From positions 10,919,821-10,983,820 of the forward strand of contig NC_079312.1 of the NCBI RefSeq assembly GCF_029931775.1: a DNA stretch of 64,000 bases, written 5' to 3'. Source of the stretch: Euleptes europaea (Eukaryota; Chordata; Lepidosauria; Squamata; Sphaerodactylidae). The notes under the pieces were generated by a model, which did not search any database, was not told the origin of the DNA, and saw only the letters and a list, made by a program, of their open reading frames with translations. Position numbers and translations under genes: made by a program. Below are positions 54,062 to 63,877 of this stretch, in pieces (the stretch's first letter is position 1; every line of letters begins with the position of its first letter).

Positions 54062-54480
54062 GCGCTGGTATTGCATAGTGGTTAGAGTGGTCAAACTAGG
54101 GATCAGATCATGATGGGTCTGTAGCAGTAGGAAAGGGCAAGAGCCCAGAAGCACCTTAAAGAGTGACTAACAAAATTTCTGGCAGAGTATGAGCTTTCGT
54201 GAGTCACAGCCTACTTCTTCAGGTATCTGTGAACTGTAACTCACGAAAGCTATTACCCTGCCAGAAATTTTTGTTATTCTTTAAGGTGCTACTGGACTCT
54301 TGCTCTTTTCTAAAACTGCGGATCAGGAAGACTCAGGTTTGAATCCCCACTCTGCTAAGAAACCTGCCAGGTTCAGGGCCAGACATTCTATCTCAGCCTG
54401 GCCTACCTGGCAGGGTTGCTGGGAGGATTAAAATGGGGAGGGGGGACCATTTACACGGCTTTCAGCTCCTTAGTGAAGGA
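54062..54480 (+). repeat. SINE-C interrupted by FB2
   Basis: gtattgcatagtggttagag to about 54106, then gatcaggaagactcaggttt through ctacctggcagggttgctgg after the insert. Confidence 0.7.
54107..54312. repeat. FB2 fold-back copy in a SINE-C
   Basis: aagagcccagaagcacctta mirrored by taaggtgctactggactctt. Flanks aaactagggatcag (54093-54106) and aaactgcggatcag (54313-54326) agree at 12 of 14. A CTGAAGA-GAAA core on the minus strand at 54222-54195. Confidence 0.75.
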
Positions 54481-54736
54481 CCAGGATAAAATTTAAACAA
54501 ACAAACATAGATACATATGCAGGGGCATGCTTGACTTCAGGGAATATTTGACCACTGTTATGTACGTAATAGGCAATTGACTGAGAATACTTAACTCAAG
54601 GGTCTGTGGAAACCTTTGAATTCTGACATATGGTGAAGGGAGTGACTACAAAAAGGCTGCCACAGGAAGGGGAGGCAACCAGGGGTGTGATTATGCACAA
54701 CTCTAAGAGAAACTGTTCAACATTTTAGACAGAAAC

Positions 54737-54903
54737 TCTGTTTAACAGAATGTCTTTCAGACAATCAGATCTCCAGTGTCCAGGCAGAAGGGTAAAAGTC
54801 CCACAGGGCTCTGCTCGCTTTCTAAAAACACTTGGTGGGAGCCAGGAAAGGTGTTGGAGGCTCCATGGTGCCCGTGGGCACCATGTTGGGGACTCCTGAT
54901 TTA
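54737..54903 (+). mobile_element. hAT-like 3' fragment
   Basis: caatcagatctccagtgtcc and cccgtgggcaccatgttggg, ending gactcctg; resembles the right half of 18077-18711. Confidence 0.55.
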
Positions 54904-54989
54904 ACTGATTAGCTGACCAGTATGACAATCCTAACTCCAGTTGCTCACATTGTATAGCCCATCTAGAGGGGTCTTTGCATAAAAACATA

Positions 54990-55419
54990 GTGGCCATTTA
55001 TGCAAGGTCAATTTTGATGTTTGCTCAAAGCTCTTTTTTTTTAATGCGACCTTTAAAATGCCTATTCACAGTCCCCTATGCAAAAGGAGAAATTCCACCC
55101 CCCCACACCTCTCCCCTGCTCCTTTGCTCCTTCGTTTGCATAGCCATTGGCAATGGTCCTTTGCATAGGTTTGTGATTTTTCACGGTTCCTTCAGTAAAT
55201 GCTGCAGTGTGGGGGCAGAGCAAACACCAAAGGTCACGTTAAAGGAGCTCTTAAGAAATGTGAAGCAGGTGTGCGCCGTCTTCGCAGTCAGTTCCTGAAT
55301 GATGGTCCAGCATGAAAAACTTTTTTTTTTTAAAAGTGGGGCACTTAAGCCTGGAACACGCTGCTAATTAACAAGCATAAATGGCCACCAAGAGCAAAAC
55401 AAGCTGAAGAATAGGGTCC
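54990..55419. other. 3' flank of the ZBED-like gene
   Basis: Non-coding, with a T run at 55320-55332. No transposon terminal repeat matching the hAT type was seen here. Confidence 0.35.
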
Positions 55420-57987
55420 TTATTCATCGTGAACAACTCGGGCCAACAAAGGCTCCTCCTCCTTCTCCGCATCATCATCAGCATGCTGGTCGTTCACCCT
55501 AAAGTGTATAGAAATAGGAGGTGGTGCCGTAAAGCCCTCAGGAATCCACTGCCTGTTCATGCGGATGAATGACAGAACCTCAGCAGTGCTTATAGAGAGG
55601 CGAGCCAGATTGGCACTCATGTCAGGCACTACGGCATTGAAAAGCGTCTTGGAACAGATGCTGGTGGGAGGGCACGAGGCATAGCGGACGGCCACGAGAA
55701 AGAGAGAGGGCCAGGCGTGCCGCTTCCGCTGCCAGTATATTAATGGGTCTGTGTTTGCCCCGATGTGGCCGACGTAATCCCGCACGTAGGCCCCCACCTC
55801 CTCTCTTGCCACCTGCGCGGCATCTGGTGGGAAGCCAGAACCGAGGTGTGGAGCCTTTGTCAAGCCAAGCTTCACGCACCATTTCGTCCAGATGCCACTG
55901 CTCTCGGGGGACGATCGGGAGGAGGTGCTGCCGGTCAGGGGCACAGGAGACAGCGGTGCTTCGTCAAGCGCCGAAAGTCCCTCAGCCACACTGGTGGATT
56001 TGTCCAGAGGCAGGTTTTTTAGACGCGCCTCCGTCGATGTCAGCTGGATCACGTGCTCCTTCACGGCCTCGATCTGCCAGTCTGGGTCCCCCATCAAAAA
56101 CTTGGGCATGGAATCCTTGAAACGAGGGTCTAGGAAACTTGCCACTTGGTAAAGTATATTTCCCTTGACCTCTGTCAATTGTCTGCTGTCGTTCATGGCC
56201 TGCAGTAAGTCAGACGCCAGATGAGCAGCTGCTGTGCCGACCTCGCCCTTTTCACGGGCCTGATCCACGAAGTCCTCTACGTACCCTTCGATGATGCGGA
56301 GTAAGGGCAGGACAAGCCCCAGTGTTGCGTTATCTCTGTGGAGAATGACGTTGGTGGCCTCCTTAAAGACCTCCAGCAGCTGTACCACATCCTGCATCAG
56401 CCTCCAGTCCGTGGACGTCAGGCGGAGCTCCCTCTTCTCAATCAGGTAATCATCGATGGCTCGCTGGTGAGTGCACAGTTGCTCCAACATCCCAAAGGTG
56501 GCGTTCCACCCAACCGGATCCTCCTCGTCGTGCTTCATCTGTTCCCGCGGGAGACCGTGCAGGGCCTGGAGCTCCGCCAGACGGCGGCGGGCTTTGTGTG
56601 ACCGTTGGAAATGGCTGCTGACTTTCCGGGCCTTCCCCATTACCCTATCGACCTCTGTGCCAACCTTCTCCAGCACCCTCTCCACAACCAGGTCCAAGCA
56701 GCGGGCGACGCAAGGAATGGGATGCAAGTTGGAATCCATCGCTGCCTTCTCCACAGTGACCCCACTGTCACAAACTACACAGCCCGCTTTCCGGTGCAAG
56801 GGGTCCAGCCACTTACTGATGACTGCTTTCATCTTGCGGGCAATACTGCTGCTGGAGGGACTCTCCTCAAAGCCGCACACAGCCAGGGCAGCACGGTGCC
56901 GGACCAGAACGCCGATGGTGTCCGAGACCCAGTGGGCCATTATCGTTATGTAGTCCTTCGTTCCCTTGCTGGTCCAGATGCTCACAGAGAGATGCACAAC
57001 TGGGTCTACAGATAGCTCGAGGTCACGCTGTAGGGTGGTCTTGATCGCCGCCGACAAAGCTGGAACGGCGCGGGTTGCAAAGTAGGTGCGTCTGGGGACT
57101 CGCCAACCTGGTCTCAGGTGCTTAAGCATCCTCACAAATGAAGGTTCGTCTACAGTGGAGTAGGGCAGCATCCCTTCAGCCAAATACTCGGCCAGAAATT
57201 GATTGTACTGCAAAGCCACGGGGTCAAATTGAGAAAGGTACTGGTTTCTCTCCAGCGGCTCATCGACAGTCAGTTGCGACATTGTTGACTCCACCCTGGA
57301 GGGTTGTGGCGATGCCAAATCTGGTGCGGGGGTCATATTCCGGGGGGATTTCTCTGCTGACATGACCCCCAGAGACACCACCTCGTCCTTCTTTGGCGGC
57401 ACAAGGAAAGGGTGGTGGATCTGCAGGTGCTTGTGCATAGCAGAGGTCCCGACCCTCCCACAGCCACCCTCCTTGCCGAGCCTCACCCGCATTCGGCAAC
57501 GGTTGCACACAACCACGAACCTGTCTCGGTTGTCGATGCTGAAATGCTCCCACACGTACGATGTGGTCTTACGGCGTTTGGGCTGCAAGGAGGTGGGCTC
57601 TGGTTCTGCGCTGCACACGCCTGACGTTGAGGCATGATTGCTCGCCAGGTGTTCCTGCGAAGCGAGGGTATGGTATGGAGCCACTGTGTGCAAACCCAGC
57701 TCTGGGGTGCTGGACCGAGAGGCAGTGTCCTCAAGGTGTTGTGCCATGGAGATGACCTCCCCTGTAACATCCTCCACCTTCAGATTGGCTGCAAGCGGCT
57801 CAGAGTCAGGGAGCTCCATCTGGGCAGAGGTGGTCTTCCCCACCACCTGAGACAAACCGTGCTCCACAGGCCCCGTGGCCTCCTCTGTGGCGTGGCCTAT
57901 GGGCCGCCGGTAGGTTCTCAGGAGCATCTCTGGTGCCACCATGTTAGCGGCACCAGAGGCTATGGCTGACCGGGTGAGACGCCTCAT
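55420..57987 (-). CDS. ZBED-like protein derived from a hAT transposase (855 aa)
   Basis: An intact frame in one coding exon. The acceptor ctttgtttgcag ends at 57998, ten bases before ATG 57987 (MRRLTRSAIASG); the frame open upstream to 58284 is intronic. A BED zinc finger lies at about 144-192 (VWEHF, VCNRC, HKHLQIHH). The hAT core follows: SIWTS at 336-340 where family members have DxWTS, D407 in VVCDSGV, CVARCLDLVV at 426-435 with Arg429 in place of the usual His, WNATFGMLEQL at 494-504, and the hAT dimerisation region at about 745-815 (DPLIYWQRKRHAWPSL). The missing first Asp and the changed His suggest no transposase activity, hence a domesticated gene; ZBED proteins are generally nuclear DNA-binding regulators. 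No hAT terminal repeats or target duplication flank it. A 5' UTR exon (61888-61785) and a promoter like those of the SCAN genes lie upstream. Which ZBED it is cannot be said. Confidence 0.87.
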   Translation of the reverse strand: MRRLTRSAIASGAANMVAPEMLLRTYRRPIGHATEEATGPVEHGLSQVVGKTTSAQMELPDSEPLAANLKVEDVTGEVISMAQHLEDTASRSSTPELGLHTVAPYHTLASQEHLASNHASTSGVCSAEPEPTSLQPKRRKTTSYVWEHFSIDNRDRFVVVCNRCRMRVRLGKEGGCGRVGTSAMHKHLQIHHPFLVPPKKDEVVSLGVMSAEKSPRNMTPAPDLASPQPSRVESTMSQLTVDEPLERNQYLSQFDPVALQYNQFLAEYLAEGMLPYSTVDEPSFVRMLKHLRPGWRVPRRTYFATRAVPALSAAIKTTLQRDLELSVDPVVHLSVSIWTSKGTKDYITIMAHWVSDTIGVLVRHRAALAVCGFEESPSSSSIARKMKAVISKWLDPLHRKAGCVVCDSGVTVEKAAMDSNLHPIPCVARCLDLVVERVLEKVGTEVDRVMGKARKVSSHFQRSHKARRRLAELQALHGLPREQMKHDEEDPVGWNATFGMLEQLCTHQRAIDDYLIEKRELRLTSTDWRLMQDVVQLLEVFKEATNVILHRDNATLGLVLPLLRIIEGYVEDFVDQAREKGEVGTAAAHLASDLLQAMNDSRQLTEVKGNILYQVASFLDPRFKDSMPKFLMGDPDWQIEAVKEHVIQLTSTEARLKNLPLDKSTSVAEGLSALDEAPLSPVPLTGSTSSRSSPESSGIWTKWCVKLGLTKAPHLGSGFPPDAAQVAREEVGAYVRDYVGHIGANTDPLIYWQRKRHAWPSLFLVAVRYASCPPTSICSKTLFNAVVPDMSANLARLSISTAEVLSFIRMNRQWIPEGFTAPPPISIHFRVNDQHADDDAEKEEEPLLARVVHDE

Positions 57988-58054
57988 GTTTGGGACGCTG
58001 CAAACAAAGTAAGTAGAAGACAGGTAACAATAACTATAATTTATTTGTACCCCA

Positions 58055-58160
58055 CTCTCCCTGGTTGGCCACTGTGTGGTCACTGTATGAATAGACTGCA
58101 GGACTTGATGGACCTTGGTCTGATTCAGCATGGCCTTTCTTATGTTCTTATGTTCCCCTG
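58055..58160 (+). repeat. LINE 3' tail fragment
   Basis: gactgcaggacttgatggac and ttctgatt-type tail ending cttatgttcttatgtt; lies in the 5' intron of the ZBED-like gene. Confidence 0.7.
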
Positions 58161-58221
58161 GCAAAGCTGGGATCAGGGCAGCTAACATCATGAAACATAA
58201 TATAATATAGCAGATAAATAA

Positions 58222-58527
58222 GGTAAAAGGTAAAGGTCCCCTGTGCAAGCACCTGGTCATTCCTGACCCATAGGGTGACGTCACATCCCGACGTTTACCA
58301 GGCAGACTTTGTTTTATGGGGTGGTTTGCCAGGGCCTTCCCCAGTCATCTTCCCTTTACCCCCCAGCAAGCTGGGTACTCATTTTACCGACCTTGGAAGG
58401 CTGGAAGGCTGAGCCAACCTTGAGCCGGCTACCTGAAACCGACTTCCGTCGGGATCAAACTCAGGTCGTGAGCAGAGCTTGGACTGCAGTACTACAGCTT
58501 ACCACTCTGCGCCATGGGGCTCCTCAC
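58222..58527 (-). repeat. Sauria-type SINE, full length, reverse
   Basis: Read on the minus strand: gagccccatggcgcagagtg (tRNA-like head), gatcccgacggaagtcggtt, gagtacccagcttgctgggg, ggtttgccag-type body in complement and a tail of acctttaccttttacct. This is the well-known squamate SINE with a Bov-B-type 3' end. Confidence 0.9.
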
Positions 58528-58639
58528 ATAAATACAATAACAATATAAAATCAGTACTTGGCTAACAATCTCCTCCTAATGGCACCTAAATCTTTCACTT
58601 CAGGGAGGTTGTTTTAACTATTGATGTCCTCATACTGGG

Positions 58640-58808
58640 ATGGGGGGGAGTGAAGAGAGGATAAAGATGGAAGGACATGAGGACAGGAGCACTTGCAAAG
58701 GAAAAGAGGGGGAAAGAAAGGAAACCAGCCAGGACAGAATTAAAGGGAAAGGTCAGAAGGAAGGGAAAGGAATTAGGGAAGGAGGGAGGAAGGGAAGGGA
58801 AGGGAGGT
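58640..58808 (+). repeat. Purine-rich low-complexity tract
   Basis: Almost only A and G (gaaagaaaggaaaccagc, ggaagggaaaggaattaggg). No function inferred. Confidence 0.7.
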
Positions 58809-58950
58809 CGGCTCTTAGTATATTCCTGCCGCTGCCCTCAGCCATAAGTTACTCACTTGAAGGGCTGCAAGCAGTTTGTGTAAATAAAGATTAAGATGCT
58901 GCAACCAATCCAGATTCCATGCTGACAAAACCAGTATTTTGTGATATAAA

Positions 58951-59197
58951 GAGCCTGTGTGGTGTAGTGGTTAAAGTGTTGGACTGGGATTTGGAAAACC
59001 CAAGTTCAAATCCCCGCTCTGCCATGGGAGCTTGCTGGTTGGCCGTGGGCTGGTCACACATTCTCAGCTTAACCTACCTCACAGGGTTGTCGTGAGGATA
59101 ATACGGAGGAGAGGAGATTGATGTAAGCCGCTTTGGGTCCCCATTGAGGAGACAGGCAGGGTAAAAATAAAGTAAGTCAATAAAAATAAATAAATGA
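58951..59197 (+). repeat. SINE-C, full length
   Basis: gcctgtgtggtgtagtggtt, agttcaaatccccgctctgc, cctacctcacagggttgtcg, tail aataaaaataaataaatg. Confidence 0.85.
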
Positions 59198-59455
59198 TGC
59201 AAATGTGTTATACGGCCATACGTTCCCTGATTTTGCATATTTTGTTCTTGCCAGGGACGGCCAAAATCGTGGTAATTAAAGCTTGGGTTTAGGCAAGAAA
59301 GTATATGGGTGGAAGATAAGCATGGGGGACAATAGGAAGACAGAAGCACACAGATTCAATGAAGGAAATGCCGTTCCAGCCCTCATCAAAAAGACCCCCC
59401 TTGTCCCACCAGTGAACTATCATGATTATCTACTTCAGTGAAAACGAACTCTGGA

Positions 59456-59712
59456 AGAATCATAGAATCATAGAGTTGGAAGGGACCACCAGGGTCCTCT
59501 AGTCCAACCCCCTGCACAATGCAGGAAATTCACAACTACCTCCCCCACACACCCCCAGTAACCCCTACTCCATGCCCAGAAGATAGCCAAGATGCCCACC
59601 TTCTCATGATGTGCCTAAGGTCATAGAATAAGCATTGCTGACAGATGGCCATCTAGCCTCTGCTTAAAAACCTCCAGGGAAGGAGAAGAGCCCTGCTGGA
59701 TCAGACCAAGGG
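59456..59712 (-). mobile_element. CR1 3' end, reverse
   Basis: agaatcatagaatcatagag, gtcctctagtccaaccccct, gatggccatctagcctctgc. A LINE-tail scrap (gccctgctggatcagaccaa) is attached at 59690-59709. Confidence 0.85.
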
Positions 59713-60135
59713 GTCGTCTAGACCAAGGGAAGGCAGACGTTAAGCTTCTGCAAGTTACAGGCTCCCCCCACCCTAGAAATTTGAGAGCTACCAGCCACCA
59801 AATGGCTGCTTGGTGGTAGAGCCAGTCAAAAATGGCATCTCCTACAAAAATTGTAGGATTTGGAGCAAGCCCGGAGTACCCAGGTGGAGAAGACTTTATT
59901 CTGCTGTTTCCCCCAAAGCAAACAACCACCACCAGAGGCCCAATGGGAAGAAAATCAACCCTGGGGAAAGGGCCCTGCTCCACAAAGGAAGGCAGGAGAG
60001 CCTGCCAAACCAGTCCTGTGTGGTTTGGCCACTTTTTTATATTTTTGCTGTCCTGTGTCGGGTGCCTCCTCTCCCATGCAAAGCAGTCTGGGGGTGGCGG
60101 TGTCCTTCGGTGCCGCTGGGTGCCTCCTTCTGCAC

Positions 60136-60332
60136 TAGGGTTGCCAACCTCTGGGTACTAGCTGGAGATCTCCTGCTATTACAACTGATCTCCAGCCAAT
60201 AGAGATCAGTTTCCCTGGAGAAAATGGCTGCTTTGGCAATTGGACTCTATGGCCTTGAAATCTCCCCTCCCCAAACCCCACCCTCCTCAGGCTAAGCCCC
60301 TAAAATCTCCTGCCATGATACAGGCTGGCAAC
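60136..60332. mobile_element. hAT-M copy with damaged right end
   Basis: tagggttgccaacctctggg to aatctcctgccatgatacag and ggctggcaac. Confidence 0.75.
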
Positions 60333-60559
60333 AGCAGATTGTGCCTGCCCCTCATTTGGAAGCAGGAGGGCTACAGCAACCCCCCCAGGCCATTGACTCA
60401 CTGGGACTTTCCCCAGTGGCCTTTATAGCCAACCCGCCCTGCTATCACCCCAAATTATAATGTGCCCCACAAGGGGAAATTGCCTGTATGTTATCCCTAG
60501 AAGACATAAATAGAAGCAGCTTTGATGCTGGGGGGGACCTAATAGCATGCTTTGGATTG

Positions 60560-60699
60560 GAAACTACCTGGAGATTTTGGGGGTGGAGCCGGAGGAGGAT
60601 GGCGTTTGGGGAGGGGAGGGGTTTCAATGCCTGTCTCCTGGAGATCAGTTGTAATAGAGGGAGTCTCCAGCCACCACCTGGAGCCTGGCAACCCTAAAC
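60560..60699. mobile_element. hAT-M partial copy
   Basis: tggagattttgggggtggag to ggagcctggcaaccctaa. Confidence 0.65.
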
Positions 60700-60865
60700 G
60701 TGCTCCTTTCCCATTCAGAGCAAGAGTGTGTCTTTTTTGTGCGCGCACACTCAAACGCGAAAGAGGAGAGGTGGATGGGACGGCTAAAGGGGAAAGAAGA
60801 GAGAAGCTGCTGCAGTAGCTTCAAAGGGAAGGATAAGGAAGTGATTATCCCAGCACCCAGGGAGG

Positions 60866-61068
60866 AGCTGTGGCTCCGTGTCAGAGCATCTGTTTGGCAT
60901 GCAGAAGGTCCCAGGTTCAATCCCCAGCATCTTCAGTTAAAGGGACCAGGTAGCCAGTGATGTGAAAAGATCTCCGCCTGAGATCCTGGAGAGTCACTGC
61001 CAGTCTGAGTAGACAAGACTGTGATGGGCCAACCGTCTGAGTCAGGATAAGGAACCTTCATGTTTGGA
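60866..61068 (+). repeat. SINE-B, full length
   Basis: gaggagctgtggctccgtgt, aggtcccaggttcaatcccc, gatcctggagagtcactgcc, ggaaccttcatgttt. Confidence 0.82.
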
Positions 61069-61289
61069 GAGTGACTAGTTGATAGATAGATAGGTTTATT
61101 GTACAATCTAAAACATTATTGCAACGAGTTACAAATTATAAAACTAATAAAATCCAGAAAATGATAAAATTCTCAAATTACACCCCAACATTCTGTTTCT
61201 CAATAAAACAACAGATATAAGACAAGAAGGATAAAATTCGGCTGTCTTTTCTTTTTTTTTAAAGTTTCTATTACAACCTTTTGTTATTT

Positions 61290-61383
61290 TTGGGGGGGGG
61301 GTAGTTGTGAATTTCCTGCATTGTGCAGGGGATTGGACTAGATGACCCTAGTGGTCCCCTCCAACTCTATGATTCTATGATTT
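61290..61383 (+). repeat. CR1 3' terminus
   Basis: gtgaatttcctgcattgtgc, gggattggactagatgaccc, caactctatgattctatgat. Confidence 0.82.
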
Positions 61384-61479
61384 AATGACTTTATTTTCCC
61401 TAACTAGTTGTTTTGGGGAGTGACTGGTCACTTCTGAATGATCACCTTTGAGTGATCTTCTGCCCACCTTTGACCTAGA

Positions 61480-61672
61480 CCACCATTTGGGGTGGAGCCG
61501 GGGGAAAGGAAGGTTTGGGAAGGGCAGGGACCTCACCCGGGCATAATGCCATAGAGTCCACCCACCAAAGCAGCCATTTTTCTCCAGGGAAACTGACCTC
61601 TGTAGTCTGGAGATCAGTTGTAATTTTGGGAGATCTCCAAACCCCACCTGGAGGCTGTGACAACCCTAGGAA
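61480..61672. mobile_element. hAT-M copy
   Basis: ttggggtggagccgggggaa to cccacctggaggctgtgaca and accctag. Confidence 0.7.
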
Positions 61673-61784
61673 GGACAGGAGAGAGCAAGGAGGCACAACG
61701 ACATTGCTGGGTGTAAAAACATCCCCCAAACAAACCTCTTAACAGATTTAGTAACAGCAATTACAGCCAAGAGTCCTGCAGTAC

Positions 61785-61888
61785 CTGGAAAGGCAATGGC
61801 TGGGGCATTCACGGGCCGGAGCCTCGCGGGTCAGTTGCAGGAAGCGGATTTCGGAGAGGTACTGGAAGCCTCTGCCTCACTTGTGGAA
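61785..61888 (-). other. Candidate 5' UTR exon of the ZBED-like gene
   Basis: Acceptor ctcttgttcttgcag before 61888 and donor TTTCCAG|GTACTG after 61785 bound 104 bases of GC-richer sequence. Same strand as the ZBED-like gene and between it and the candidate promoter. No long frame, so probably non-coding. Confidence 0.45.
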
Positions 61889-62186
61889 CTGCAAGAACAA
61901 GAGAAGAATTTGGTGAACTAGCAATACCTGCGTGGAGAGCGTACAGAGGACACAGTCATATCAAGGTAGCATTTCCTGAAAGGGTCTTGTTGACGGTTTG
62001 AACAAAGAAGATGCTACTAGAGAATCAAGAAAGGGTTCCCTCAGTTCTATGATGATGATTTTCATTTATAGTCTGCCTTTCTCAGGGGGGCTCTAGATGC
62101 CCCCTAAAAATGTAAAGATGAGCTAAGGGATTTCTTGGGGTGGTTTGTTGATTTTAAACATTTCCCAGGGTCTCCCTTATTAAATG

Positions 62187-62262
62187 TCGGGATGTGACAT
62201 GACCCCATGAATCAGTAATGACCTGATGCTCACACAGGGGACTACCTTTACCTTTTTACCTC
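62187..62262 (+). repeat. Sauria SINE 3' end
   Basis: gtcgggatgtgacatgaccc and cacacaggggactaccttta, then ccttttta; matches the complement of 58222-58300. Confidence 0.7.
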
Positions 62263-62649
62263 TTATTTGCATCCCTGCTTGCTTTGTGCTCTGAAGTGAG
62301 GGAGTTCTGTGGGGATCAATGTCCTCCTGCTCTGGGGGTAAAGGAAGGGGAGATAATTTGGGTATTGTATGTTTACTATTCCTCCCTCCCTGCCAAATCA
62401 TTTGCCTCCAGGCCCCACAATTTCAGTTCTTGCTTTCTTGCAGCCAATGTACATCCTTCCACCAATCCCTCCCTTTGGGAGGGGTTTTGCTTTGAAATCT
62501 GTTTTCGTGTTTGTGGGGTGGGGAGGGGACTCCTCATTTATTGCAACTTTGAATTTTAAAATTAAAAAAAAAACACCTATAACCTTATTAAAAATCTTTG
62601 AGAACTCTCCCATTCAGCCCGGCAGCTGCAGCCACTGATCCACGGCAAC

Positions 62650-62800
62650 TGCTCTTAAAAATGCCAACCGGAAGGAACTGTGGACAGCTCTTTGTTTGGT
62701 CCCTCTTAAGGAGGGGGAAGAATCCACTTTGATGTGTCTTGGCCCCTCTAGGAAAGAGAGTCTGGGCAACTCCCTTGCTTTAACTCTTTAGGTGGCCCAA
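62650..62800 (-). promoter_or_regulatory. Candidate promoter of the ZBED-like gene, paralogous to SCAN-gene promoters
   Basis: CCAACCGGAAGG (62664-62675), TCTAGGAA (62747-62754) and TTAACTCTT (62780-62788) occur in the same order and, for the last two, at the same 33-base spacing as at 51151-51251. Confidence 0.55.
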
Positions 62801-63017
62801 GGACTCAACCACAGACAGGTCTTTGCTAACGGCTGCTGCACAAGAGCCTTTCTTTGTTTTGTTTTTTGGTGAAGATGCCAGGGAGTTAAGAAGAATTAAT
62901 ACAAATCTACATAGCACTCCACCAAGGAATACCAGGGTTGCTGTGCAGAGGAAGGCACTGGCAAACCATCTCTGTTAGTCTCTTGCCATGAAAACCCCAA
63001 AAGGGGTCGCCATAGGT

Positions 63018-63877
63018 CAGTGGTGGCGAACCTATGGCACGGGTGCCAAAGGTGGCACTCAGAGCCCTCTCTGTGGGCACGCACGCCGTCGCCCCAGCAC
63101 AGAGTTCCCCTGAGTTCGTTCCCCCGGCTGAGGAGGCTGGGGACAAGCGGTGCCTTCCCGGCTCCTCCAGGAAGCACCGGACTCCTTCCCAATGCCTTCT
63201 CCATAGTCGCCGGCTGCACTCTCCGGAAGTGAAGACAACAACGAGCCTTCTGCCGAGAACTGGAAGAGGCGGAGCCAGGACTGGGCTGGACCAGGAGTGG
63301 GACGCCTGGGCAGCCGTCTGTGGTGGGCTGGTTGGTGACTGCAGCGCAGGGGGTTGGCGGTGAGGGTTGAACGGGGGCCCGCCTGGCGTTTGTGCTGGAG
63401 CCAAGCCCTTCCCTTAGCTCGGGTTTCCACTCTGCTCGTTCATGCAACCGAAGGTGCCTCTGAGCATGTGCAGAGGGCTGTCCCCACCATCAGCCCCCCC
63501 CCACATAACAGTCTTTTTTAATTCGTAAGAACAGTTGGAAAAAGAACCAGACTGAATGGTTGGGGGCTATGGTCCAGCTGCTTTCCTTCCCCCGCTCGGC
63601 CACCCATGCAGGGTTGCCAACCTCCAGGTAATAGCAGGAGATCTGCTATTTCAGTTCACCTGGAGAAAATGGCCACTTTGGCAATTGGACTCTATGGCAT
63701 TGAAGTCCCTCCCCAAACCCCACCATCCTCAGGCTCCGCTCCAAAAACCTCCCCCAGGTGGCAAAGAGGGACCTGGCAACCCCATGTGGACTCTAGCTGT
63801 GTTGGCACTTTGCGATAAATAAGTGGGTTTTGGGTCGCAGTTTGGGCACTCGGTCTCTAAAAGGTTCGCCATCAGTG
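63018..63877. mobile_element. hAT element, 860 bp, perfect 8-bp target duplication
   Basis: CAGTGGTGGCGAACCT at the left, AGGTTCGCCATCAGTG at the right; ccataggt at 63010-63017 and 63878-63885. GC-rich interior, no transposase frame. A hAT-M sits inside at 63609-63784. Confidence 0.92.
63609..63784. mobile_element. hAT-M copy nested in the 860-bp hAT element
   Basis: cagggttgccaacctccagg to gggacctggcaacccca, with the first-subfamily body. Target duplication not clear. Confidence 0.85.

Noticed and set aside
58021-58284. N-terminal extension of the ZBED-like frame
   Set aside because: Separated from the conserved part by a strong 3' splice site (ctttgtttgcag) and overlaps LINE-tail and Sauria-SINE sequence; ATG 57987 is the better start.
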